The notes: generated from the letters alone by a model not told the origin. 64,000 nt of DNA from Hymenopus coronatus (GCA_030762935.1 CM060899.1:16041001-16105000), one strand, 5' to 3'. Shown: positions 12,217 through 25,108, counted from the first letter of the stretch. Translations and numbers: made by a program.

Positions 12217-12737
12217 CTTACATATTGAAATTTGTTCTATGCTTTATGATATTCTATTTTTGAATGATACTGTGGAGGTTTTTATGTTCTTATAAGAGGG
12301 CTATTAAAATGCAAACCAGAGTTTTTACTTTCTACACTGTATACTTACAGTAACTACAGAAAGTATTATATTCCACCCAAAACTCAATATAAAATAGTTC
12401 ATGGAAATATAAGTTTTACAGTCACCTGAAACCAATATAGTGTTTATAGAAAAGTGTGCATTCATACAAGTGAATAAAACAGAGAAAGTATAACTCAGAA
12501 ACAATAGTTCATAAATACCAATCTTGCTTACATAGTTTTGCATTACAAATTATGTAACATAAGTTTTCAGGAAAATTCTCCCACCCCTTTACATTGGAAA
12601 CTTTCCATTATTTTTTCAAAAGTGCCTGTAAAGATTTTGATTAAATTGTTGGGTTTAAAATATTTGCTACTAATAAAATATATGCATTGTATTCAATAAT
12701 CTGTGAATTACTTATGAAGTCTCTTTCATTTTGAATG

Positions 12738-12742
<5 letters not shown>

Positions 12743-12790
<48 letters not shown>
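12743..12790. repeat. (AT)n microsatellite
   Basis: About 24 AT units are visible inside intron 2 of gene A. Confidence 0.97.
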
Positions 12791-12793
<3 letters not shown>

Positions 12794-13410
12794 AATTCTT
12801 GTTATAACTAATCACAGCGGATAAGTCTGGATTGTAGAGACTATTTTCATGAGCTGTACAGTAAATCTCATTCAGCTTTCAAAACAGCAACATGGCCATA
12901 TTTGAACTCATGTTCTAATTGAAATGCTCCAAACAGGTGATGGTACAATGGGATAAGTAGACTCTAAGGGAGGTTTTCTTGAGTTTTCCAGTGAATCTCT
13001 TCTAGCTTTCACAAATTAACAAAGGCATATTTGATCTCTTGTTGTCATGGGAAGCATGCTGACATTTCTTTACAAGCAGATTTAGCCTCAGCCATATATC
13101 TGCAGTAGTAGACAGCAGGAAGAGAAGGGGGAATGTCACTTTTTTCTTAAATTGAGATAATGGTACAAATTGGATGTCTTCCACTATCAAACATGAAATA
13201 AACATGCATAATTACTGCAGTATAATGATTTTAAATTTTACTGCGCAGGAGTATCAAACACAAAAAGAAGGTGTAATGTCCTGGCTGATATATTAACAGT
13301 ATAATGATTTAGCAACACTGCTTTAATTAAAATAATGAAACCATTATTTACATTGTTAATTGTGTTCTTAGCAGTATATCATTGTGTGGTTTTATTTATA
13401 TTAAACCACA

Positions 13411-13885
13411 ATGTCTGAAAGTGGTTCATATGTGCTGTCTAGCAAGAAGAGAAAGAAAACTGCTCAAGTACAAGACGTAATAAAAAAGTTGAGGCTGTCT
13501 ACTAATGCAACAGGACTAGATCATAGATGCAAAAGACTTAAATGTTTTCAAAAGGTTAAGGAAAATAAGCATGAGATTATTATCAAAAATTTCCATGCCA
13601 TGAATTCCATAATGAACAAGATTCTTATTTATGCAGTTAAATATCAGTTAATATTATTGAAAGAGAAGGAATCAAAAAATAGAAGAAGCAATGCTTCATA
13701 ATAACTCATTCCTACAGATAAGGGTAATAAAATATATTACAGCTTTAGTTATAAAGCATATATTTCCTTGCATGGGATGTTGAAGAGAATTGAGAGACTA
13801 TAAAAGGCTTTGAAGACAACGAAAAAGTATCTGATAATCCCAAAAGTGCTGGAGGCATAGTAGAACTCCAATAAAACTAATATTA
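13411..13885 (+). pseudogene. Relic of a transposon-associated protein (N-terminal part)
   Basis: An open frame of 96 codons begins MSESGSYVLSSKKRKK and contains DHRCKRLKCFQKV. This resembles the N-terminus of a protein repeated many times in insect genomes, with an R-C-x-R-L-K-C-F motif, which I believe is carried by DNA transposons. Downstream the similarity continues in broken frames: SYKAYISLHGML, then KRIERL and KALKTT, and DNPKSAGG near 13850. The ORF end at 13701 is therefore not the natural end of the protein. The family name and biochemical role are not known to me. Confidence 0.5.
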
Positions 13886-14678
13886 ATTTCATGAATAAAA
13901 GTAAAAAGCAATGTTGGAGTAAAACTGAAATATTGCTGATTACAGTGTTAGTTGCTTAAAATAATATTAAGTTTAATATTTAATTGCTAGTAACTTATAA
14001 TAAACTAAGTATAATTTCTTCTTTTTAACTAATAATGTCACATAGCATTAATAATTTGGCTATCAGTTTTGACATTCCTACTTTTCTTCACAAATTCTAT
14101 AACATTAATCCAGACATAGTTGATTACAACAATAAAATAATGCTATTGTTATTATATTGAACATATCGATTACATTCTTTCAAAATGAAAACAGGTAATT
14201 TTTTTTATCCTTATTAGTTTTGAACTTTAAATTTGCTCTCCTGAAAAATGTGTGAATCTTAATATTGCCCCTTTTCTTCCTGTGGTCTTCATCTACTTTT
14301 CTTCTACAGTGAAGAACGTTCATCATCAAAATGCCCTTACAATCCCATAAACACATGAAAGTAACTTTCAAAGGGAAAACTTTTGTTTGTTGTCATTTTT
14401 TACAGCTTCAACTTTTCTTTGCCCTTGCTTGCTGGGTATTTATTGATGGATCCAATTTCGATCATAAAAAGCACTTAGTAACAATTGTGTGGCTGCACAA
14501 ATCACAGCACACAGTGCAGAAAGATTTAGGGATCATCCAGGAAATATTTAATAAGGCTTCACTGTGAAAGGCAACGCTTCTGAATTGGGAAAGAAATACC
14601 TTTTCTTTCGAGTTAAAGATAGGCTGCAGAGTGGAAAGAAAAAGACAGGACAACATTTGTGCTGCAGCCTCTGCTTTA

Positions 14679-14697
14679 TTTTTTTTTTTTTTTTTTT
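14679..14697. repeat. Poly-T tract
   Basis: Nineteen uninterrupted T residues lie in intron 2 of gene A. Confidence 0.93.
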
Positions 14698-16143
14698 CAG
14701 TCTCCCTTAAAGTCAACACCTAAAAGTGCTTCTCAATATTCCAGTATTCATGCAAAATCGCATGACTTTAAGTAGAGACCTTTTTGACTGGCATTCATAA
14801 AGAGAACATTTAAATAAATAATGATAATTTAATAATTTATTTGTAGTTCAATGAATTAAATCTTTGTGAAAAGTATGATAAATCAACATATTTGTTAAAG
14901 GAATAGAGGCTGGAATGAGCACATTTTAGCATGCCATGCTTTTTTAATTAAATTTCCAAATGTAGCAAATCATGCCAAGATGTTTTCAGATCAATGTGTG
15001 ATTTATCACAGCTCATGTGCTAAAAATATTGTCTTTTGGGCCAAAGAAGACTCTCATTAAATAGTCAAGTTAAAAAAGAACCTACCTTATATAATGATAA
15101 GGGCAGTGATGACATCACATCTGTTTGGAGTATGCATTTTTGTAGGGATTCTGAATGGCCACCAAGAGATCCTAACCTCCTCCAGACCTGATTGAAAAGT
15201 TAAAGAAATATCAGCTTATTAGAGTAGAGCATAGGTATAGAGGACCAAAAAATGCATGAATTTCCTCCATAGTTAAAGCTACTCTTGCATGTACATTGTG
15301 TTTTTGTCCCCTTTTAGAAGTGATGAATAAAAATGACATTTGTGAATATGTAGTACTCAGTGAAACACATACTTATGACAATTGTCACCCAAAAATATGT
15401 AATCTAGGTTACAGCTGAAATATATATTTTGAGGTTCCTTAAAATAAAGACTAGGAATTGTTTTTTAAAAAGTATGTATTTGTGTTTACTTGAACAGCAG
15501 AATTAAAAAATAAAAATTCAGCACCTATTACCAATTTTATTCTATAGGTTGAATGGAAATTTTTTTCTTAGTTCTTATTTTCTCTAAAATGTCTTGTTAG
15601 TTTTAATTTAAGTATCAAATGTATGTTTTCACAGCTGTACTTAACATCTGAGGTTCTCTTCATTCTAAATGAACCTCAATTTGTAATACTGCTAAATCAT
15701 AGAATAGAAACAGGGAGTTACAAAATCTAAAATGTAAGTCTTAATAAACCTCGCAGATTGTGAGATTTTTTTTAACATTAACTAGCTCTGAATACTTTTT
15801 ACTATTGTATTGAAATGTCTAATGCTTTACGATCTTAGAAGTGTTAGGTGCTCTTCATTTTTGTGGTGTCATTGAAATAGCTGGAACTTTCTTGTGCGAA
15901 ACATTTCATCTTTAATATTGGCCACTGTGTACCTCCTTGTTGATAACTCTTTTCTTGCCAAATTAATCACCACATTAATTATTACAAAACTACTTTTAAA
16001 TGGTTGATAAAACAAACTAAAAGTAGGTATATCTCTTTGACATATTATAAACATTACATGCCTTAAGTAAACAAAGTTTCTGTTTTCAAACTTAAGTTAT
16101 TTGATTATTGTACTTAATGATGCCAAATCCTCCAATGTTTCAG

Positions 16144-16897
16144 ATTATGCACACAAGCAGCTTTTAGTGATAGCAGAGTAAAATTATCATTGTCTTCTGT
16201 TGAAGTCTTGGAAAAAGACACAAGCTCCTATAATGGAAAGAATCATCCTGAATGTGGAACACAGAAAACTGATGTCAGAGAAACATTAACTGCAGAACAG
16301 TATGCTTACTCAGAAAATTCTGGTGAATGTAGTGACAGGGAAATTGATTACAGAGCTCCATACTTGAAACAAAAGAATGTGACTCATAAGGGCATAAACA
16401 TACACAAGTGTAGCTTTTGTGAAAAGATCTTTAAACGTGTGTCAGATTTAAAACGTCATGAATTTATTCATGGGGGTGGAAAACCACATATTTGTCAAAT
16501 TTGTGATAAAAGCTTTAGTCGGTTGTCAAATTTGAAAACACATAATTCCATTCATGAGGGCTTGAAGTTATACCAGTGCAAAACTTGTGATAAGAGTTTT
16601 ACTCGGTTGTCAAATTTGAAAACACATAGATTAATTCATGAGGGTGTAAAGCCACACCAGTGTAAAATTTGTAATAAGAGCTTTACTCGCTTGTCACATT
16701 TGAAAAATCACAATTTGATTCATGAGGGTAAGAAGCCGCACCAGTGCAAAACATGTAATAAGAATTTTACTCAGTATTCTGATTTGAGAAGACATAATTT
16801 GATTCATGAGGGTAAGAAGCCACACAAGTGTAAAACTTGTAATAAGAACTTTACTCGGTTGTCTCACTTGAAAAGACATGCTTTTACTCATCAGTGA
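16144..16897 (+). CDS. Zinc-finger gene A, terminal exon with six C2H2 fingers
   Basis: The exon begins after the acceptor AATGTTTCAG and starts LCTQAAFSD after completing the split Arg codon. It has a polar spacer and then six C2H2 fingers (C-x2-C-x12-H-x3-H), ending in TGA just after the last His. Linkers are of the HEGxKPH type instead of the usual TGEKP. The predicted contact residues (helix -1, 2, 3, 6) are RSDR, RSNT, RSNT, RSHN, QSDR and RSHR, so position 2 is always Ser. Candidate poly-A signals AATAAA follow at about 17198 and 17250. The protein presumably binds DNA in the nucleus. The target is unknown. Confidence 0.88.
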
Positions 16898-17690
16898 TAT
16901 AAATTTATTAAGGTGCGATATTTTTTAATGGAGAATTACATTTTGTATACTTGTGTGGTTGGATCATGAGCAGAGAAATTCCTATAAACTATGATTTTTT
17001 AGGGATTTTGTCACATTTTAAAGATTACAGTATACCTTGTAGATCCAACACCTATGCACACATGGCACACTTTTCTTGTATTACTCTTAAATTTGTTTGT
17101 TCTTGAGATTAAAAAATGCACAACTATATGGAATGTTTTATGGTGACAATCACCAGATTTTGTGATAATATTCAGCACCAAGCCCAGAGAAACAGAAAAT
17201 AAAAGATATTTAACTGAATGTTAATATTATCATTTGAGGCTGTGATTATAATAAATAATACATTAGAATAAATAAATCCCCCATATTATTTAATCATTTT
17301 TTTAAGTTACCAATTGTAGTCTGCATATACATGAGTTGCATAAATCTATGCCCATTAAACTTTATTTTTGAATAATTTTGGTGATTGAAAGCTACTTTTA
17401 CAGGTCTCTGTTTCTGGTTTTCCTTGTACCGAATAACTTGATTGTGGTTAATGGTGCTAGGTAGTGGCTTATTTGAAATGTATGCTGCAAACAAAAGAAA
17501 TATTTCAAAATATCATATGGCCAACAGGTCACTAATAAAGATTCATATTATGTATCAGCATATACATTTGTCTCATGTATATTTACTCCTGCTGAACAAT
17601 GTAATTTAAAACAACCTGATCTATTACAGAAATTCAAATGGTTATGTTATCTTATGGCTGTAGTTTCTATACTTCAATGTTACTTATATA
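16898..17690. other. 3' flank of zinc-finger gene A
   Basis: Presumed 3' UTR and intergenic DNA, with AATAAA words near 17198 and 17250 and no other feature. Confidence 0.45.
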
Positions 17691-18872
17691 CATGGTGCAT
17701 CTGAAAAGCTCAGTGAATGGTGTCAGGAAATATAGGAAACAAGAGTTACAAACAAAATACCTTTACTGGCATTCAAAGTAATTGCCATTGGCTACAATAC
17801 ACTTCTGAGATTGGTTGTACAACTGTTGGAAGCCGTCAGCAAACACTTCTTATGGAATCACTTTAATCACTGAGGTCATGCATTGTAAAGCATAAGGTTT
17901 TCTGGGCTAATTTCAGGCAGGGAAACAGAAAGAAGTGTGCCAGCGCATAATCTGGGGAATAAGGAGGGTGTGAAAGCACAATGACCTTGTGGTAGCGAGA
18001 AAGTTGAGCATGCTGATTGCAGTGTACGGATGGGTATTGTTGTGCAGGGATTTCCACTGTCCACTCCAGTACAGTTCTGGCTAAACCTGCCGGATGCGTT
18101 GCAGCAGCTCTTTCAAAACTCCCTCGTAAGCTTCTACATTGACAGTGTGACACTCGGGTGTAAATTCATGATGTATTAAAAAGGCAATCAACATCATCTT
18201 TATCTTGGATTTTGTCAGCCAACTTTTTTTAGGAGGCGGGGAAGATGGTAAACACCATGCCATTGACTGTCGCTTTGTTTCCAGATTGTATTGGTAGCAC
18301 CAGCTCCCATCACCTGTAATGATGGTTTACAAAAATTGGGAATTCCAGTCAGACATGTTGAAATCTCCAGATGCTTCTGTCCAGGTTTGCTTCTGCTCAT
18401 CTGTCAGAATGTGCAGTACAAAGCAGCTAGAAATCTTCTGCTTTCCCAAATGTTCATGAACAACAGTGCTTTCACTGTCTGTGCTGATCTTCAACTCGTC
18501 TGCTATCATTCTCAAACTCAGCCGCTGATCATCCCGCACTTGTTTGATGTTGTCTGGGACTGTGATTGTGGACGGTCGACCCATTAACTTGCACTAACAT
18601 CCTATGAGTCTCTGTCACCATTTTGCCTAATTTGAAACAAAACTTGATGTTAACACGTTGCTCCATTTTGCACTCCATGTTGCAATGACACAAATTCTCA
18701 CATTGACCTTATTAGCTAGGTCGCAGCATATACCACCGCTTCACTGCAGTGCTTTGCACAATAAGGGGTACTTATTGACATGTCTCTCAATGTGTGTGCA
18801 CGGGCACATCATCCTTGCCAGCAAAGTTTGTAAAATATGGGACAATTCACTGAACTTTTAACATTCACCTTT
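17691..18872 (-). mobile_element. Mariner element 1 (about 1.18 kb), decayed
   Basis: The ends are imperfect inverted repeats containing AAAAGCTCAGTGAATGG on the left and, reverse-complemented, AAAAGTTCAGTGAATTG on the right. When aligned outward, both ends stop next to TA (17689-17690 and 18873-18874), which is the mariner target duplication. Length and position of the transposase agree with this. These ends differ from the other mariners in the window, so this is a separate lineage. Confidence 0.85.
17763..18666 (-). pseudogene. Mariner transposase relic (element 1)
   Basis: The - strand starts MEQRVNIKFCFKLGK. It then has a GRPST block with DNIKQVRDDQRLSLRMIADEL, the second helix-turn-helix region. 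Much later it has HPPYSPDYA, the position of the third catalytic Asp. The usual HDNARPH box is destroyed, and stops and frameshifts break the protein, so it is inactive. Confidence 0.75.
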
Positions 18873-18874
18873 TA

Positions 18875-19889
18875 TAAACAATCTAATGTGTTAAGATATG
18901 ATTCAATTAGAGAAATTCAAGTGATTTGTGTTTTTACATGGTTGTATTTTTTGTACCTTGCTCGTATTTACTGCTGTGTAACTAATATAATTTATTACAA
19001 CCTAATCCAATTGCAAAAATTGAAGTGGCTTCTGTTGCCACATCAGTATAGTTTCTATACCTCAACTTTACTGCTATATAAACAATGTAATTTATTCAAA
19101 TATTATTCAAATACAGAAATTCAAATAACTTGGGTTGTCAGATGAGAGTATTTTCTATATCTCAATGTTAATGGTATGTAAAAGAATGTAATTATTAAAA
19201 CGTGATCCAATTACAGAAATTCAAACAGCTTATGCTCATATATGGCTATATTTTCTACTCCTCATTTTTACTATTATTAAAACCTAAAATTAACAGAATA
19301 TCAAATCATTTTGGCTGTCACATGGATTTGTTTACTCTACCTCACTTATGTTTATTGCTGTGTAAATAATGTAATTTATTGCAACCTCATATTATAGAAA
19401 CATATGTGGCAAGTCACGTGGTTCATTCTACAGCTTCCAGGCTTAAGTTTTTAAAGGTCATAATTCCCTACAGATGATTAGAACATTTAACAAAATAGAT
19501 TTTTTTTTCTGTTTTGTTTTTTGTTGTTTTTTTCAACTTTAAGAACAAGTTACTCCCTCCGGAAATTCAATGCCTGCGCCATGCAGAAGCTCAACATGTT
19601 CCACATAATAATGTGTTGTACATGAGAATTGCTTGTTCTAATGTAAATTTTTGATCATAATTTAGTAAGATAATAATCTGCCTACACAGGTATTTGAAAA
19701 TAATTAATCCTGGCAGTAATATGTAATCATATATGTGATACAGGCATAAGATTGAAGTGTTTATTTATAGTGTATTTCATCACTATGCATTTACTTGACC
19801 CCAATTCCCTATTTTAGTTTCCATGCTATTCTAGCTTAAACATATCTCACCAGTCATAAATGTTATGTAATGTCTTTTGTTCTGTTATA
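18875..19889. other. AT-rich intergenic DNA with internal similarity
   Basis: No gene is recognised. A loose motif of the form ACTGCTRTRTAAACAATGTAATTTATTxCAA with a following AATTCAAATxACTTG recurs around 18990, 19075, 19180 and 19360. The stretch may therefore be a decayed tandem repeat with a period of roughly 100-130 bases. Confidence 0.4.
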
Positions 19890-20590
19890 CGAGGTACGTC
19901 CAGAAAGTAAGTTCCATTTGGTAATATAATTAAATTGTGTACAGATACAGAATAATTATTTATTGCACAAAATTCTACAACTCTTAAACTACTTTTCTAC
20001 ATAACTGCCGAAATTTTGCAGGCATTTGTCATAGCGTGGCACAAGTTTTTGTATACCTACTTCATAGAAGTTTGCCGCCCGTGTCTTCAAAAAGTTGGAA
20101 ACATTTTCTTTCAGCTCTTCGTCATTGTTGAAGTGTTGACTGCCAAGGAAAGACTTGAGATATAAGAACAGATGAAAGTCACTAGGAGCGAAGTCGGCGC
20201 TTTACGGAGGATGGTCAAACACGTCCCAGCCAAATCCCTGTAGGAGGTTTTTCGTCTCATTTGCAGTGTGTGGTCGTGCATTGTCATGAAGAAAAACAAC
20301 ATCTTTTGTCCATAAACTTCGCAAATTTGCCGATTAATTTCAATTGGTTTCACTTTCCTAGCATTCAGAAAACGAATCACAGATCTGATTTCACAAGCGG
20401 CGGGATTTTCAATCAACACTGACATTGTAAACGAGCACAACAAAGCGTATGTGGCTGACAGCGATCTCAAAATGGCACACGTTTCTTCTTCTTCTTGATA
20501 CAGAGCATCTACCGCGCATGTGCAGAACTGCGATCGCAGCGCTGCAGCGGAGATAAGTTGAAACAGAACTTACTTTCTGGACGTACGTCG
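19890..20590 (-). mobile_element. Mariner element 2 (701 bp), internally deleted
   Basis: Inverted ends CGAGGTACGTCCAGAAAG and CGACGTACGTCCAGAAAG (right end reverse-complemented) are flanked by TA on both sides (19888-19889 and 20591-20592). At 701 bp it is about half the length of a full mariner. The ends and protein resemble, but are not the same as, mariner element 3 at 41417-42714. Confidence 0.92.
19989..20425 (-). pseudogene. Internally deleted mariner transposase
   Basis: The frame starts MSVLIENPAACEIRSVIRF, the N-terminal helix-turn-helix. After EVYGQK it jumps to a segment that reads HDNARPHTANET in another frame. It continues through DFAPSDFHLF and ends in SYVEK. About 600 bases of the middle, including the first catalytic Asp, are gone. 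A stop also sits just before the third Asp region. It cannot encode a transposase, but both ends are kept. Confidence 0.85.
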
Positions 20591-20592
20591 TA

Positions 20593-22424
20593 TTTATATC
20601 TTTCCAACAATATGTTTAAAAACGTTTTATAAATAAAAATCAAGTAATAGGTGAGGTTTGTTGATAGCAGTCTAATTTAACGATTATCCCAAATTTTAAA
20701 TTAGATTTCTTCAAAAAATTAAATCTTATACAAGAACATGAAGGAAATCAAGTTTGTAACAATTTTAGTGGAAACATTTCTTTGGTTAGCTTTCTTATCT
20801 GTTTGGCATTCTTACAATGCCTATTAGTACTGAAAGTAACAAAGATATGCTTGTTTAAGAAATTTATTTTGTAGATTTACATTTTGTTCTATAGAGAGGG
20901 AAATGCTTTTATTTATAAAATGTGCAAAGATAAATTGTAAAATTCAATCCATCCATTTCATTTTGCAGAATTCAATGTTTAGTTAAATATTAGATATTTT
21001 ATTTTCCCTGAAACTTTAATAGCAGTTCTAAAAATAATATGACATTAATGCAGTTTTTGTTGCAGCAAATAAGTATTTACCTTTATTGTTGCTCTATGTT
21101 GTTTCCATGATGTAACAAAAATTCTTCATATTCACCTCCTCTCTTCAAAGTTTTTCACCTTTTTCTATGTTTATTTGCAGCAATTTTAGGCATCTTACCT
21201 ATTTAAACATTTTATTACCTATAACAAAAAAAAAAAAAAAAAACTTACTGCTTTAAAGTTTGTTTAATTAACTTTTTGCTGATCAAAGAAATATTACATA
21301 TCATACTATAGATAGCCGTTATGCTGTATGTTTGGTATATCCAATTTATACAAATGAACTATATGCATAATTGAGCTGCTGTAATGCATATTATATGATT
21401 CATGTTACATTCGAAAAATTACTTTTAAAATTTTACTATTGCATCAGAAAAATTATTATAAAATGTTACGACAGCATACATTTGTCATTTACACAAGAGT
21501 TCATTCAATACTGACTATAACTTAGATGTGAAAAGCCAACTTTTGTATGTTTTTGTGACTCACCTTATACAGCATTTGTGCTATTTTAGGGTTAAAATTT
21601 GAAATCATACTGAATATTAGAAATAAACAATCTATTTGTATTATGAGGAGTAGTTGTAAATGTAAAATGTATAACAATAATATGTTACTTATCTTATGAA
21701 GTCTATAATTTACAAAAGATGAGATAAATTACTAACACATGATCCAAAGGACTAATATGACAGCCATATTTCATCTATATGGATTATACAATCCAATAAT
21801 GCAAATTTGAAGGGATATTCAGTTATTCTAATTCAAATGTTCAACTACACCAAATTGACCGATTTTAAAATTTGTGTCTATGACCTTAAAAATCATGGAA
21901 TGATCCATCATCATTATTATCATTATTCTTGCCATTCACTTCCCCATCATTTCTTATCATCCATTTATTCACTTTCCTACAAGACAAAGGTTTGATTACC
22001 CATCCTGGCATGGGAGGGTATAGTTTGATGTTTTGCCATTATTTTGGGCATTCTTAGTTTAAAGTCCACTTCAAATGTTTATATTTCGCACAGTTTCCTT
22101 ATTACCCATTTTTTTTTTTAATTGTTTAATGGTAAATTGTGTGCCTCCTGTTCATTGAAGCTTCCAGCAAGCTTGTGAGGACTAACACTTGGTTCGCAAC
22201 AGGCAAGTCCAATTTCCTGTCACCATCAAATACTGGATAGTAAATTTTATTTCTTTTCTGCTTATGGGAAGACTGGGGCTCACACCACAGTGTGGCCATC
22301 ATGGCAAAAATGATTGTATATGATACATATCTATAGGGTTCCATGACAAAGAATCAGTAAATTCTTCAAAATTAGCTAAATGAAAGCCATTCACATCACT
22401 GAAGTGAAAGTTTCTCCAACTAAT
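20593..22424. other. AT-rich intergenic DNA, nothing recognised
   Basis: Only short open frames and homopolymer runs (for example a poly-A near 21225) were seen. Confidence 0.5.
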
Positions 22425-24010
22425 TTATTCCGTGGAAGGATCGGCTCGGTTTTCTCGAACCTTTTTATTCACGAGAACGGTGTGCCACAGGGATCGGTTC
22501 TGAGCGAGACGCTGTTTACAATAGTTATTTCTATATCCCAATTTGTTCCCTCAGATGTCTCTCCTGTTTATTCAAAGACGAATTTGTCATCTTTTATAGT
22601 TCTCAGCGTACGCCTTTTTTTTTTTTTTTTTAACGCCGTCTCCAGCTGCATTTGGATAATCTTTATGATTGGATTTCGAAAAACGGCTTTCGTTTCACAA
22701 CTGAGAAGTCACTGTGCATTAACTTCTGAAGCTATAGGTGGCGATTGGTGCCTTCTCTTCGACTTGGGCCAGATTTACTTCCCTTCGCAGATGAAGCGAG
22801 ATTCCTGGCGTTGGTGTTCGATTGCAAACTATGCTGGGCACCACATATAGCACAGCTGAAAGCACGGCGTCAGCATTTTTTTAATGCTATACGAACCTGA
22901 GTGGCAAATCTTGGGGAGCAGATCGGGCAGTGCTACTCCGACTTTATCACGCTTATCCGATCCAAAATAGACTATGGATGCATTGTCTATTCTTCTGCAC
23001 GACCATCTGTGCTGAGAAGATTAGACACTGTCCGCAATCAGGATTTCCTTGTGGCTGTTGGAGCTTTTCTAACTAGCCCAGTTGTGAGCCTCTACGCCAA
23101 ACCGGGAGAACCTCCTCTATGATGTCGCCATGATATCATACTAATTATGGGTGTAGCTTAAATGCATGCTTGCACATCCAACGTTTACCCCCCCCCCCTC
23201 TCTCTCACTCTCGCTCATTCTCCAGCGAGCTGAATGAACGTTATCGGCACCTCTCACTTAGTTCCAGGCTTGCCAGTTTCCGTTTGCGAGAACTGTTTCG
23301 GAAACACGATATTGACATGCCTAGCATATTGCTTAAGGGGATAGGGTGCGACCACCTTGGTTATGCCGGCGTCTAATATCCGTTTTTATTTTTAAGAATT
23401 TTTATTCCAGTACAGTGGCTATTTTTATTTTATTTTATTTTATTTTTACACCGATGACGTAGAGACAATGACGGTGTTGGATATGTTCTGCCTTATTATG
23501 AGTCCCTTAGCGCACTTCAGAGCGTCCGTGAGCTTCACAATTACATCCTATCGTGCAGCATATTCAGGATTCTCTCCACATGTTACGCACTTCGAGCGTT
23601 CATGTGGTGTGTGCGTCTATCTCTTACGTTGGCTTGCCGGGGAATGAACTAGCAGATTTGGCAGCTAAGATAGCAGCAACGCAAGCGGTCATGCCGTTTG
23701 TTACCCTTGAGGATTTCGGACTTGTGCGGAGGGCGGTGTTTCCATGCTGGCATGCAGAATGGTCGTCAGCTCGAGTTAACAGGCCTCGGGAGGTGAAGGA
23801 TCTTCCTGTAGACTAGGTGACCTCCTCTCTTGTAACTCGTCGGGAAGAGGTGATACTGGCTCGCTTAAGGATCGGTCACTGTATTTTTACTAAGAGTCAG
23901 TCACCTTTTAATGGGAACTGACACCTATCTGTTCGCTCTGTGGAGCAGCATTGTTGGTACGGAATGTGCTGCTAGAGTGCGTCATTCGTCTCTATGGCTG
24001 GCGGCCTCCC
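22425..24010 (+). mobile_element. Jockey-like LINE fragment 2 (reverse transcriptase to RNase H)
   Basis: Broken frames on the + strand read in order: a VFSNLF region and NGVPQGSVLSETLF, the reverse transcriptase motif around 22480; LDNLYDWISKNGF near 22650; LALVFDCKLCWAPHIAQLKA near 22810; and SKIDYGCIVYSSARPSVLRRLDTV near 22960-23030. An RNase H-like end follows, with GNELADLAAK near 23640, and then a C-terminal C-x-x-C-like tail near 23940. The 5' end is truncated within the polymerase. A run of 17 T lies inside the polymerase at 22615-22631. Multiple stops make it dead. Confidence 0.82.
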
Positions 24011-24883
24011 TCGCGGTAACTAGAGTTTTTACCTTTTTATCCAAACTGACGTTTCCATTAAGCATATAGGGAAAAATATGAAGCCTCCCTAGACGGTTAC
24101 AAAATAAAGCATACTGGTTTGGAAAGAGGATGGAATTATTCCAATAAATAGGCAACAACATCAACCTGGAAGATCAGAAAAAATAAAAACATATATAAAA
24201 ATACATTAGTTCTTACACAAGTATTTGGAGGTTATACGAGAAATCAATAGAATAAAGACATGGATGAAAGAAGAAGACAAAACGGAAGAGAGTATAATTA
24301 GTTTAAATTGATTAATCGGAATAAAACAATGTTGGACCTTAACGGGCAGATTAGTTTAAATAAACGGGCAGGAAAGGAGGTCAGCACGAAGATGGATCAA
24401 CCCATTCCAGTTAATGTCGTGGGCGACCAAAGAGAAAGGATGAACAGAATAGATGATAATCCTGGGTTACAGTTTAATGGAAGAGAGCATATCAGAGGAG
24501 GCGGAGCTAGGAGATAAATTGTGTTGGGAATTTGGACGTGATAGTGTCTTTTATGTAGATAGTAACACTAATGCTTTGAGTTTAGTTTAGCCTTAGTGGC
24601 TATAGTGAAAAGGTTAAAGCTGCAAGTTAATTGCGTTTTTAAACGCTTATTTATTTGAGGACAAACTATTTAAAACAGTGAAAAGTCCTTTCCTTTCTTT
24701 TTAAAGACAACAGTGTTGTGAAAAGTACTTCGAGTGAAATTTTATAGGGAGTCAAAGGAGTAATGCAAATGCAATTGGATGTGGGCGAACCTAATAACAA
24801 TGTAAGGTAAATGATGAAAGGTATGAACATATACAAATATAACGAGTGCAAAATATTTTGGAATATTTTATTTATTTATATAT
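24011..24883. other. Intergenic DNA after LINE fragment 2
   Basis: A 69-codon open frame at 24308-24517 (with RIDDNPGLQFNGREH) could be the decayed end of another LINE, but I cannot support it. Confidence 0.35.
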
Positions 24884-25108
24884 ACCTAATTGGTTATATC
24901 GGACATGAATGAAATTGGTGAAATCATGCTCAAATGATCTTCTTGGGGTCCATGGAGCTTAAAGTTACTCGACATTTTTTTTTTTTTTTTCAAGATAAAG
25001 GAAAACCCCGAAAAAAAAAATTATCTGGGTACCTCACCCTAAGTGAGATTCGAACTCACGACCTGTTGAATGTAAAGCAGACACGCTAACACCACACTAC
25101 CCAGGGGA
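24884..25108 (-). mobile_element. SINE family C, copy 1
   Basis: On the - strand the sequence begins with a tRNA-like head: CCTGGGTAGTGTGGTGTTAG as an A-box region and GAGTTCGAATCTCAC as a B-box region. It ends in a body shared with the copy at 25188-25348, for example ATCGGACATGAATGAAATTGG in + orientation. A T tract and an A tract interrupt the body. Confidence 0.72.

Larger units (their letters stand above)
11920..16143 (+). other. Intron 2 of zinc-finger gene A
   Basis: The intron is about 4.2 kb. It contains the rest of the tandem duplication, an (AT)n repeat, a transposon-associated relic at 13411-13885 and a T tract. The remainder (12217-13410 apart from the repeat, and 13886-16143) shows nothing I recognise. 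Confidence 0.7.

Noticed and set aside
16694..16891. A - strand open frame inside the zinc-finger exon of gene A
   Set aside because: It is the antisense of repeated finger units, which stay open because the repeats share codon phase.
24308..24517. A 69-codon open frame possibly from a LINE end
   Set aside because: Similarity to LINE C-termini is only impressionistic and requires frame changes.
25040..25107. A possible - strand tRNA gene with a good B box
   Set aside because: A second copy lies 230 bases away with the same non-tRNA body, so both are SINE heads.
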